A stretch of DNA of 64,000 bases from contig CAWDZG010000002.1 in assembly GCA_963806955.1 (NCBI GenBank), positions 558,001 through 622,000 of the forward strand. The letters are read 5' to 3'. Source of the stretch: Gaiellasilicea sp963806955. GTDB taxonomy: Bacteria; Actinomycetota; Thermoleophilia; Gaiellales; Gaiellaceae. The translations under genes were made by a program, and so were the position numbers. Shown piece by piece: positions 27,236 to 36,032 of this stretch. Under the pieces are notes generated by a model. That model was not told the origin of the DNA, made no database searches, and worked only from the letters and a program-made list of their open reading frames with translations. How positions within the stretch are numbered: position 1 is the first letter of the stretch; the number at the start of each line of letters is the position of its first letter.

Positions 27236-27636
27236 GCGCGCTCGCGTTCCTGTCCGCGGCCACGGAGGCGACCGGCGTCGTCGAGCTGCGCGGGGACGTG
27301 ACCTCGTTCGCGGAGGGTCGGGTCCTGCAGCTGACGCCGCGCCGCGCCGTCGCGCTCTGCGACGACGCGCCCGCGCTCGTCGCCGAGGCCCGCGCCCAGG
27401 GCCTGCGCGCCTACGACCTCACCGCCGCCTACGCCGAGCTGCGGATCGAGAGCGAGCCGCTGCTCCGCCGCCTGACCGAGGTCGCGGCCGACGCGCCCAC
27501 GGCCGCGCCGGTCGCGGGCGACGTCCCGGCGCTGATCTTCCCGCTCGGCGACGGCGCCTACGACCTCTACGTGCCGCAGGAGCTCGGGCGGTACGTGCGC
27601 GAGGTGGTCGACGACCTGCGGGCGGGGCTCGCGTGA
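27232..27636 (+). CDS. soxG: Sarcosine oxidase gamma subunit
   Basis: 134 residues, shorter than the usual 180-210. It retains the gamma/GcvT-like fold traces VVELRGDVTSFAEGRVLQLTP and ends FPLGDGAYDLYVPQELGRYV. It overlaps soxA and soxB by 4 bases on each side. Identification rests as much on its place between soxA and soxB as on sequence. In known tetramers gamma shields the methylene-THF tunnel. Confidence 0.8.
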   Translation: MSALAFLSAATEATGVVELRGDVTSFAEGRVLQLTPRRAVALCDDAPALVAEARAQGLRAYDLTAAYAELRIESEPLLRRLTEVAADAPTAAPVAGDVPALIFPLGDGAYDLYVPQELGRYVREVVDDLRAGLA

Positions 27637-28848
27637 AGGACGTCTTCCGCGTCCGCCGCATGTGGCGCCCGCCCGGCGAGCTCAAGCCGCAGCTACGACG
27701 TCGTGATCGTCGGCGGCGGCTCGCACGGGCTCGCGACGGCGTACAACCTCGCCCGCCGGCACGGGATCACGAACGTCGCCGTGCTCGAGCAGTCGTACAT
27801 CGGCTCGGGCGCGGCCGGCCGCAACACGACGATCATCCGCTCGAACTACCGCACGCCCGAGGGCGTCGCCTTCTACCAGCGGAGCGTCGAGCTGTACGAG
27901 CGGCTCTCGGCCGAGCTCGACCTGAACCTGATGTTCTCGCAGCGCGGCCACCTGACGCTCGCCCACACCGAGCGCTCGCTGGCGACGATGCACGAGCGCG
28001 CCGAGGTGAACCGGCTGCTCGGCGTCGACTCGCGCGTGATCGACGTGGACGAGGTCGCGCGGCTCTGCCCCGAGCTCGACGTCTCGCAGCGCCCGGCCTA
28101 TCCGGTGCTGGGCGCGCTCTACCACCCGCGCGGCGGGATCATCCGCCACGACGCCGTCGTCTGGGGCTACGCGCGCGCCGCCGACCGCGCCGGCGTCGAG
28201 ATCCATCCCAACACGACCGTGACGGGGATCGAGCGCGAGGGCGGCCGCGTCACCGGCGTCCGCACGAGCCGCGGCCTCGTCCGGGCGGGCACCGTGATCA
28301 GCGCCACCGCGGGCTGGTCGTCGCTCACGACCGGGCTCGCCGGGATCGAGCTGCCGATCACGACGCACATCCTGCAGGCGTTCGTGACCGAGCCGGTGAA
28401 GCCGTTCCTCGACACGATCCTCGTCTCGGCGCAGCTGCACGTGTACGTCTCGCAGACCGACCGGGGCGAGTTCCTGATCGGCTCCGAGATCGAGCCGTAC
28501 ACGACCTACAAGGGGATCGGCACGTTCCCGTTCCTCGAGACCTCCGCGCGGCACGCCCTCGCGCTGCTGCCGCAGCTCGAGCGGCTGAAGGTGCTGCGCA
28601 CGTGGACGGGCCTCTGCGACCTCTCGCCCGACTACAGCCCGATCCTCGGCGCGACCGAGCTGGAGGGCTTCCACGTCTCGGCCGGCTGGGGCACGTACGG
28701 CTTCAAGGCGGCGCCGATCGTCGGCGTGACGCTGGCCGAGCTCGTCGCGACCGGCCGCACGCCCGACCTGATCGCGCCCTTCTCGCTCGAGCGGTTCGCG
28801 AACGACCGTCCGGTGTCCGAGCTGGCCGCAGCGGCGGTGTCCCATTAG
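27633..28848 (+). CDS. soxB: Sarcosine oxidase beta subunit (one frame change)
   Basis: About 404 residues, the normal TsoB length. The frame is broken near 27692 by an extra C between GELKP and YDVVIVGGGSHGLATAYNL, the FAD Rossmann motif. Then follow VLEQSYIGSGAAGRNTTIIRSNY, with the family's flavin-contact residues, and near the C-terminus TWTGLCDLSPDYSPILG and SAGWGTYGFKAAP. It binds FAD and covalent FMN in characterised enzymes and oxidises the N-methyl group. It starts at GTG 27633 inside the soxG stop. The order D-A-G-B differs from the common B-D-A-G. Confidence 0.93.
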
Positions 28849-30007
28849 CGCGCTCGAGTTCGTCCCCGTCCCGGCCGGCCCGTTCCCGTTCGGCGACGAC
28901 CCGGCCCGCCTCTACCCGCCGGAGGAGGACGAGACGCCGCGCCGGGTCGTCCAGGTGGACGGCTTCCGCATCTCGCGCGTCCCCGTCACCGACGAGGACG
29001 GCGTGCCGCTGACCTACGTCTCGCGCGACGACGCCGAGGCGTACTGCGCCGAGCACGGCGTGCGCCTGCCGACCGAGGTCGAGTGGGAGGCGGCGGCCCG
29101 CGGCGGCGACGACCGGCTCTGGCCGTGGGGCGACGAGCCGCCCGACACGACGCGCGCCACCTACGACCGGGGCATCGGCGCGCCCGTCTCCGGCCGGGCT
29201 GCATCCCGCGGGCGCCGCGCCCTGCGGCGCGCTCGACCTGGCCGGGAACGTGTGGGAGTGGACGGCCGACGGCGCCGCGCGCGGCGGCTCGTACCTGAGC
29301 GGCCCCGGCGAGCTGCTCTGCACGGCGCGGCTGCCGGTGCATCCCGCGGCGCGCGACCCCTACGTCGGCTTCCGCGTCGTCGCCGTCGAGCCGACGCCGG
29401 AGCTTCGACTGGGTCGAGGTGCCCGCGGGCGAGTACGTGCTCGGCCGCGACCCGGGCGAGACCCGGCAGCGGCACGTCGACGTCGACGCCTTCGAGCTCG
29501 ACCCGCACGCCGGTCACGAACGCGCAGTACGAGCGCTTCGTCGCCGAGACCGGCGCGGCCGCGCCGCCGCACTGGCCCGCGCCGGGCGATCATCCGGTCG
29601 TGTTCGTCGACTGGCACGACGCGTCCGCCTTCTGCGCCTGGGCGGGCGGGCGGCTGCCGACCGAGGCCGAGTGGGAGAAGGCGGCCCGCGGCACCGACGG
29701 GCGCACCTACCCGTGGGGCGACGAGGAGGACGAGGGCCGCGCCGCGGTCGGGGCCGGGCTGAAGCGCGGCACGACGTCGCCGGTCGGCTCCCACCCGGAC
29801 GGGGCGAGCCCCTACGGCCTGCTCGACCTGGCCGGGAACGTCTGGGAGTGGACATCCACGGAGTACCCGCCGGGCGAGCGCGTGCTCCGCGGCGGCTCGT
29901 TCGCGAGCCCGGGCCTCGCCTGGGCGCGCTGCACGATGCGCAGTCACAGCCGGCCGGGCCGGCGCCAAGCACACATCGGCTTTCGGGTCGCGAAAGGAGT
30001 GGAATGA
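28844..30007 (+). CDS. Tandem FGE-sulfatase-domain protein (three frame changes)
   Basis: About 387 residues when joined, made of two formylglycine-generating-enzyme-like domains. The first (FVPVPAGPFPFGDDPAR, LPTEVEWEAAARGGDDRLWPWG, GALDLAGNVWEWTADG, YVGFRVVAVEP) lacks the usual 25 or so residues between VPVT and the DDAEAYC helix. The second is complete (WVEVPAGEYVLGRDPGE, TPVTNAQYERFVAETG, RLPTEAEWEKAARGTDG, LAGNVWEWTS, HIGFRVAKG). Extra bases near 29200, 29403 and 29508 cause the frame changes. The nearest start is ATT at 28844 within ATTAG of the soxB stop, so initiation is uncertain. Copper-ligand cysteines of true FGE are not evident, so another oxidative or binding role is possible. 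Confidence 0.82.
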   Translation: MSALEFVPVPAGPFPFGDDPARLYPPEEDETPRRVVQVDGFRISRVPVTDEDGVPLTYVSRDDAEAYCAEHGVRLPTEVEWEAAARGGDDRLWPWGDEPPDTTRATYDRGIGAPVSGRAASRGRRALRRARPGRERVGVDGRRRRARRLVPERPRRAALHGAAAGASRGARPLRRLPRRRRRADAGASTGSRCPRASTCSAATRARPGSGTSTSTPSSSTRTPVTNAQYERFVAETGAAAPPHWPAPGDHPVVFVDWHDASAFCAWAGGRLPTEAEWEKAARGTDGRTYPWGDEEDEGRAAVGAGLKRGTTSPVGSHPDGASPYGLLDLAGNVWEWTSTEYPPGERVLRGGSFASPGLAWARCTMRSHSRPGRRQAHIGFRVAKGVE

Positions 30008-31140
30008 ACGTCGACGGTGACCGCCTGCGTGACCTGACCCTCGAGCTCGTCGAGGTCGCGAGCCCGACCGGCGACACGGTCGACGTGTCGCGGCTGTACG
30101 CGCGCCGGCTGGAGGAGCTGGGGATGGAGGTCGAGCTGCTCGACCAGCGCTTCCCGCAGACGCCGGTCGTCGTCGGCCGGCTCGCGGGCGACCGGCCGGG
30201 GCCGACGATCGTCCTCAACGGCCACCTCGACACCGTGCCGATCCCGCACGCGGAGCCGCGGGTCGAGGGCGAGCGGATCTACGGGCGCGGCTCGGCGGAC
30301 ATGAAGGGCGCGCTCGCCTGCGCGGCCGAGGCGGCGCGCGTCGTCGCCGGGCGCGGCTCCTTCCCGGGCGAGCTCGTGATCGTCGCGATCGGCCTGCACG
30401 AGGCGCCGGGCGGCCGCGGCGAGGACCTGACCTGGCTGCTGCAGGAGACGGGCTTCAAGGCCGACCTGGGCGTCGTCTGCGAGCTGGGCGGCCCGACGCT
30501 GCCGGTCGCCCACCTGGGCTGCGCGACGTTCGAGCTGACGATCCGGCGCGAGGGGATGGTCACGCACGAGCTGCAGACGCCGGCCGGGACGCCGAACCCG
30601 ATCCACGTCGCGGCGCGGGTGATCGAGGCGATCCGCGCGCGCAACGAGGAGCTGGCCACGGTGGAGCACGAGTGGGTCGGCGCCGAGACGTACTTCCTCG
30701 GCGAGGCGCACGGCGGCGACTTCTACAACCGCCATCCGATCGAGTTCCGCTTCGTCGGCACGCGGCGCTGGGCGCCCGGGAACACGCTCGAGGCCGTCGA
30801 GGAGGAGCTCCGCGAGCTGCTGGCGCCGATCGCGGCCGAGTCGGGCTGCGCGATCGACCTCGACCTGCGCCTCGTGCGCGGCGCCTACCGGATCGACCCC
30901 GACGACCGGCTCGTCGTCGCGCTCCGCGAGGCCTACGAGGAGGTGACCGGCCGCGAGCTGCCGCTCGACGGCGTCAAGGTCGTCGCCGACGGCGCGATCT
31001 TCCACGCGGCCGGGATCCCGACCGTCTACCACGGCCCGATGGGCACGGGCGCGCACGGCGACGTCGAGTCGATCGAGGTCGCGGAGCTCGTGCGGGCGAC
31101 GAAGGTCTACCTCGCGCTGCTGGAGCGACTCTGGGCGTGA
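30004..31140 (+). CDS. M20 family metallopeptidase (ArgE/DapE/CPG2 type)
   Basis: 378 residues. Metal ligands appear in LNGHLDTVPIP, GRGSADMKGALA and the G-x-H-E-A-P stretch, with CELGG and GTGAHGDVES nearer the end; the family's cocatalytic zinc site needs H, D, E, E/D and H in these places. A dimerisation insert spans about 180-290. These enzymes hydrolyse N-acyl amino acids, carbamoyl amino acids or dipeptides. In this operon a role in opening an N-acyl or N-carbamoyl amino acid before sarcosine oxidase is attractive but unproven. It overlaps both neighbours by 4 bases. Confidence 0.9.
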   Translation: MNVDGDRLRDLTLELVEVASPTGDTVDVSRLYARRLEELGMEVELLDQRFPQTPVVVGRLAGDRPGPTIVLNGHLDTVPIPHAEPRVEGERIYGRGSADMKGALACAAEAARVVAGRGSFPGELVIVAIGLHEAPGGRGEDLTWLLQETGFKADLGVVCELGGPTLPVAHLGCATFELTIRREGMVTHELQTPAGTPNPIHVAARVIEAIRARNEELATVEHEWVGAETYFLGEAHGGDFYNRHPIEFRFVGTRRWAPGNTLEAVEEELRELLAPIAAESGCAIDLDLRLVRGAYRIDPDDRLVVALREAYEEVTGRELPLDGVKVVADGAIFHAAGIPTVYHGPMGTGAHGDVESIEVAELVRATKVYLALLERLWA

Positions 31141-32631
31141 GCTACCAGGAACTCGTCGGGGACTTCCGCTGGGAGCTGCCGGAGCGGCTCAACCTCGGCG
31201 TCGACGTCTGCGAGCGGCAGCCGCGCGACCGGACGGCGATCCTCGTCACCGACGGGCGCGAGGTGACGCGGCGGGTCACGTTCGGCGAGCTCTCGGCCGA
31301 CTCGAACCGGCTCGCGAACGCGCTGCGGGCGAAGGGGATCGGGCCGGGCGACCGGGTCGGGATCGCGCTGCCGCAGCGGCCCGAGACGGCGGTGGCGCAC
31401 ATCGCGGTCTACAAGCTCGGCGCGATCGCGGTGCCGCTCTCGACCCGTTTCGGCCCCGACGCGATGGCGGTGCGGCTCGGCGACGCCGACCCGGCTCTCG
31501 TGATCGCCGACCGCGAGCTCGACGGCGTCGCGACGATCGACGTCGACCGCGAGCTGCCGTTCCTGCTGGCCGCTGCCCCCGACCGCTTCGAGCCCGCGGC
31601 GACGGCGCCCGACACGCCGGCGCTGATCGTCTACACCTCGGGCACGACCGGCCCGCCGAAGGGCGCGCTGCACGGGCACCGGATCCTGGCGGGCCACCTG
31701 CCCGGCTTCGACCTCTCGCACGACTTCTTCCCGCAGCCCGGCGACGTGATCTGGTCGCCGGCCGACTGGGCCTGGATGGGCGGCCTCTTCGACGTGCTCA
31801 TGCCCGGCCTCTACCACGGCGTGCCGGTGGTCGCGTTCCAGACGACGAAGTTCGACCCGGAGCGGACGTACGAGCTGGTCGAGCGGCTGCGGATCCGGAA
31901 CGTCTTCCTGCCCGCGACGGCGCTGCGGCTGCTCGCGGCCGCGGACGGCCCGCGCCTGTCGCTGCGGACGATCGCGAGCGGCGGCGAGCCGGTCGGCGCC
32001 GAGACCGCCGCCTGGTGCGAGGAGCACCTGGGCGCGCGGCTGAACGAGTTCTACGGCCAGACCGAGGCGAACCTGCTGCTCGGCAACTGCGCCGCCTGGC
32101 CGGCGAAGCCCGGCTCGATGGGGCTCCCCTACCCCGGCCACGACGTGCGGCTCGTCGACGGCGAGGTGACGGTCGGCGTCGAGGGCGACCCGGTCGCGTT
32201 CCTCGGCTACTGGCGGAACGAGGCGGCGACGGCGGAGAAGGTGCGCGACGGCCGCCTGCACACCGGCGACCTGGCCGAGGTCGACGACGAGGGCTACTTC
32301 CGCTTCGTCGGCCGCACCGACGACCTGATCTCGAGCGCCGGCCACCGGATCGGCCCGGGCGAGATCGAGGAGTGCCTCGTCCGCCACCCGCAGGTCGCGC
32401 TCGCGGCGGTGATCGGGATCCCGGACGAGGTGCGCGGCGAGGCGATCAAGGCGTTCGTCGTCGCCGCGTCGCCGTCGGAGGAGCTGGCGGCGGAGCTGAA
32501 GGCGCTCGTGCGGGAGCGGCTGGCGGCGTACGAGGTGCCGCGCGAGATCGAGTTCGTGGACGGAGCTGCCGCTGACGACGAGCGGGAAGATCCGGCGGAA
32601 CGAGCTGCGGGCGCGCGAGCGGCCCGCCTAG
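31137..32631 (+). CDS. Acyl-CoA synthetase, AMP-forming, acetyl/medium-chain type (one frame change)
   Basis: About 497 residues when joined. The P-loop YTSGTTGPPKGALHGH is near residue 163, FYGQTEANLLLGN is the A5 block, GRLHTGDLAEVDDEGYFRF and GRTDDLISSAGHRIGPGEIE are the hinge blocks, and the A10 lysine motif PLTTSGKIRRNELRARERP is recovered after an extra G near 32562. It activates a carboxylate as acyl-CoA via acyl-adenylate. It begins at GTG 31137 inside the peptidase stop and is the last gene of the chain. Confidence 0.9.
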
Positions 32632-33058
32632 TCGAGCTCAGGACGAGCAGGCGGTCGGCGGCCTCGAGCCGCTTCGCGAGCTGCTCGGATGTCGCCTCGA
32701 GGCGATCCCCGCGGTCGCGAACGACCCCACCGACTGCCCGAGGACGAGTTCCTCGAGGGGCGGCGACGGCCCCGTGGCCGGTTGATCCGGCGGGGCGGCG
32801 CCTGCCTCGACGATAGCGCGGGCACCTGTCGGCACCCGGCTACGAGCGGGAACCTTCGGGGTCGAGCTAGACGCCGTGACGGGCGTCGTCGTGTTGTTGC
32901 GGCGCTGACGCGCTCGCAGGACGCGCTTCCACGAACCGGTTTCGGTTTGAGTCGTGACCACCAGCTTCGGAAGCGCGGTGCGGGGCGAGCGCCGCCGCTG
33001 TTGTTCATGCGTCTGCGACCAGGGATAGCATCCGTCGATGCGGAGCCCGAAGCGAGCA
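32632..33058. other. 427-bp stretch without a supportable gene
   Basis: No frame is coherent on either strand. On the minus strand, a Ser/Pro/Thr-rich stretch (SSSTPKVPARSRVPTG, ATGPSPPLEELVLGQSVG) leads, after a frame change, into RGDRLEATSEQLAKRLEAAD, which looks like a coiled coil. This could be the tail of a broken gene. Composition begins to fall below that of the flanks here, marking the left edge of the low-GC island. Confidence 0.4.
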
Positions 33059-34200
33059 GTGACGGGAGAAGCCGTGGTATCGCTATTACGCCGGGTACTC
33101 GCGAGCTTTCGTAGAGGACGCTCTCGGGACGCTCGATCGGCCGAGGGATCGACAGTGCTTGATCCGTGGAACGGGTCGGACGACGACCGCGGTCGCGCAC
33201 GAGTTGGGCCACCGCGCATCGGCTTGACGCGAACCCATCACTCGTGCTGGTTGGGAGGGCCAGGCTCCTCGGCAAGGCGGTCGTCGAGAGCCTCGACGCG
33301 CTGGCGGAGGACATCCTTGACCACCGGGCGTCGGCCGTACCGCTTCTAGCGCCGGAACCCCTCGCGACATGGCTCGACGATTGCTCCGCATGCGCGGCAC
33401 GCTCGATGAGCACGTCTCCAGCACGTCCTCGTAGATCACTCGATCTATCGGCCGCTGACCTTAGATGGCACTCTCGAGAAAGCGCATCTCTCGCCGCATT
33501 CGTCTACGTTGCCTTGTTCGACGCAGTCCGGTCGGTAGTTCGCCCATTCGTCGGTTCCAATCCCACCTGGATCAAGGCTCCAGCACGCGATGACCGCATC
33601 ATGTAAGCGCCGAAGACCTGGCTATTGCATTTCGGGACGCCGTGTCGTCGCTCAGTCAGCGTCGCGCGAAGGCGGTTCCGATTCCGCCTTTGTAGCTGTC
33701 GCATCGTCCGGGATGCTTCCGCTCGAGATGCGTCTGTGGATGCCGTTGTGACGTCGCCGCCTTACTGCACGCGGATCGTACATCGCTTCGACGCGGCCGG
33801 AACTCGCAGTTCTTGGGTACGGCGAAGCTGCCTGCGGTCGCTGCGCGCAGCGATGGTCGGCACCCAACTATCGCTTCGGAGACACCAGAGGTCTCGCCGT
33901 ATGGGGTGCGGCTGCGACGTCGACCATCGACGCGGTCTCTGGCCACGCCTCAGAGCCTCAGTCGGGTATTACCGAAAGTACTTCACTCAGTACTTCGACA
34001 GTCTGTGGACGTCACTAGGCGAGTGCGTCGTGTGACACGGCCAGGCGGGCCACTAGTTGTCGTAGTTCAGGACTCGTACTACAAGGATATTCACGGCCGA
34101 TCGACGACGCAGACCGTCAGCGCGCGAACCTGGCCGAGAGGCCGGCGACTGCCACGCTCCTGGACGCACCTGACAGGCCTTCTCGCCGGCGTCGAGTTCG
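33059..34200 (+). pseudogene. DNA methyltransferase of the (N6/N4) SPPY class, broken by many frame changes
   Basis: Pieced across frames: WYRYYAGYSRAFVEDALG, then VLDPWNGS at 33155-33178 and GTTTAVAHELGHRA, which is motif I; LDANPSLVLVGRARLLGKAV; FVYVALFDAVRSVVRPFVG and GSNPTWIK at 33553-33576; VDAVVTSPPYC at about 33736-33768, which is motif IV; RPELAVLGYGEA at 33791-33829; YYRKYFTQYFDSLWTSLGE; VTRPGGPLVVVVQDSYYKD. Motif I precedes motif IV, as in alpha/gamma-type enzymes. At least nine frame switches are needed, several being single-base losses (for example GCCATC to GCATC near 33217). GC over 33481-33540 is 35 of 60, against 46 of 60 at 31201-31260. Either a decayed, transferred gene or a badly sequenced intact one. 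Confidence 0.8.
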
Positions 34201-35088
34201 CGGTCGCGACAGGTCGATCGCGACAGCCTTGTCGGCGGATGAACGCCTGCGCGGTTCCACCGACCGCCGAAGTGCACGACTCGCTGAGCGCAGCGTCGGG
34301 TGGTTCGACAGAGCTCCTTGCCGCGATTCCGACGGTCGTGGTCGCTCCAGCCATGCAGTACGCGACGTCGACGTCGAGCGCGACGTCCGGCAGGGTTCCG
34401 TGGAGCTGCACGAGTCGCGCGGGACGATGAGCGGACTCGACCAGCCGCCGTGGTCACAGCCCGCCCGATCTTCACGTCGGCCGTACGCACTTCCAGGAGT
34501 CGCTCGATGAACTCGACGCCTTTACGCGGCTCAACCGAATTGGCTGACGATGACGCTGGCCTCGTAAATCTTTCGCGACTCGCTGAGGCAGTGGAGCGCG
34601 GGCCGATGACGTCGGGAAGCTGAAGCCGTTCGCGCGAGCCTCGTCCGAAGACGAACGTCGGAGCCCAACGCGCTGCTCGTGTCGTGTGGTTCTGCCGCGC
34701 CTCTCCACGAGATCCGCGAGTCAACGCCAGGACGCCAGCTGCCGGCCGCTTGAGTCGAGCTGGTGCCGCGCGTTGACACGGCCGGTGCGCATCGCTCGAC
34801 TCCGTCTCATGACGGCGAACCGGGCGCGCGATCGACACATCTCTGCGAGCGGATAGTCGCCTCGGCTGAGTCACGACGGCCGCACGACGCGGTGCGTCCT
34901 GCCAAGGGCGGCTGCTCGCCCAGGAGCGGAGCGCGCAGCCGCGAGCGCTCGTGGTCTTGGTACGCACTACGGAATCACGCGAAGACTGTCGCCAGAGGAA
35001 CTTGCGGTCACCCAGCCCCCGGGATCGAGTGACACGTTGCTCGAGGGATGGTTAGCCGATCTTGCCGCGATCTTGAAGCTGATGCCGT
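34200..35088 (+). pseudogene. Unidentified broken coding region downstream of the methyltransferase
   Basis: Plus-strand protein-like pieces appear in changing frames: DLHVGRTHFQESLDELDAF at about 34468-34524, KLKPFARASSEDER near 34619, and a convincing C-terminal run GTHYGITRRLSPEELAVTQP then GSSDTLLEGWLADLAAILKL ending at TAG 35086-35088. On the minus strand GVEFIERLLEVRTADVKIG overlaps the first piece, so the strand is not certain there. No family is recognised. Its position suggests a partner of the methyltransferase, such as a restriction or antirestriction protein, but nothing in the sequence shows that. Confidence 0.35.
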
Positions 35089-35249
35089 AGGCGTCGGGAC
35101 GCCTCACGGGATGTCAGCAGCGGGAATCCAGTCGGCGAAGCTACACGACGGGAGCTCGAGCGCGGTCGCCGGTAGGTTCCGCCACTGTTCGGGACGCGAC
35201 TCCGCTCGCCCGCCTGACTCGACAAGTCGTGGGTTAGCGCCCATGCCGA
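35089..35249. other. Right edge of the low-GC island
   Basis: 161 bp between the last broken frame and the uronate-dehydrogenase-like gene. No gene, tRNA, direct repeat or terminator is evident. Composition returns to the high-GC background at about 35250. Confidence 0.4.
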
Positions 35250-36020
35250 CTAGACGGGCGCGGAGTCCTGCGGCTCCCAGCCGAGCAGCTCCCGCGCGTG
35301 CTCCAGGTCCCAGAACCGGCGCGGGTTCGCCGAGACGCCGTAGACGACCGCCCACTCGACGTCGTCCGCGTCGAGGCAGCTCGCGATCAGCTCGGCGCAG
35401 TCGCGCTGCTGAGCCAGACGGCGCGCATGCGGTTGCGGCGGCCCTCGGCGTCGAGGTCGAGCAGCGGGTTGGTGCTCTCCTGCGTCGGGTCGTCGTTCTC
35501 GCGCACGGCGCCGATCCGCAGGCAGAAGACGCGCAGGCCGTGCCGCTCCACGTACATCCGCCCGAGCGCCTCGCCGTAGGCCTTCGAGACGCCGTACAGC
35601 GAGTCGGGCCGGATCTCCGCCGTGTGGTCGACCCGGCGCTCGTCGTCGACCTCGTAGATCCCCGGCGCGCCGTCGAGCTCGAACATGCCGACCGCGTGGT
35701 TCGACGACGCGAAGACGACGCGCTCGACGCCGGCCAGGCGCGCCGCCTCGTAGACGTTGTAGGTGCCGACGATGTTGTTGCGCAGCACGTCGTCCCACGG
35801 CGTCTCGATCGCCGGCGAGGCGGCGAGGTGGACGACCGCGTCGACGCCCTCGAACGCCGGCCGGATCGCGTCGAGGTCGGCGATGTCGGCGACGTGGCTC
35901 GGGAAGTCCTGCGGCGTCAGCGTCAGCGAGCGTCAGCTCGTAGCGCGCGCCGAGGTGCTCGCGCACGGCCGTGCCGATCACGCCTTCGGCACCGGTGACG
36001 AGGACACGGCGTGCTCCCAC
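35250..36020 (-). CDS. NAD-dependent epimerase/dehydratase family protein, uronate-dehydrogenase-like (two frame changes)
   Basis: About 256 residues when joined. The Rossmann start RRVLVTGAEGVIGTAVREHL is followed, after a frame change near 35900, by SHVADIADLDAI and DVLRNNIVGTYNVYEAARLAGVERVVFASSNHAVGMFE. The catalytic YGVSK is in RPDSLYGVSKAYGEA. RVFCLRIGAVRE and, after a change near 35408, QRDCAELIASCLD and AVVYGVSANPRRFWDL are the specific blocks of uronate dehydrogenase, which oxidises uronates to aldaro-lactones. It is the last gene of the leftward GntR operon, 12 bp after the aminotransferase gene. Confidence 0.85.
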   Translation of the reverse strand: MGARRVLVTGAEGVIGTAVREHLGARYELTLADADAAGLPEPRRRHRRPRRDPAGVRGRRRGRPPRRLAGDRDAVGRRAAQQHRRHLQRLRGGAPGRRRARRLRVVEPRGRHVRARRRAGDLRGRRRAPGRPHGGDPARLAVRRLEGLRRGARADVRGAARPARLLPADRRRARERRPDAGEHQPAARPRRRGPPQPHARRLAQQRDCAELIASCLDADDVEWAVVYGVSANPRRFWDLEHARELLGWEPQDSAPV

Positions 36021-36032
36021 GGCGACAGCTTC

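Noticed and set aside
32638..33219. A 193-codon minus-strand open frame across the island edge
   Set aside because: It is compositionally ordinary read-through, overlaps the methyltransferase motif I region on the other strand, and only its last part (after a frame change) looks protein-like.
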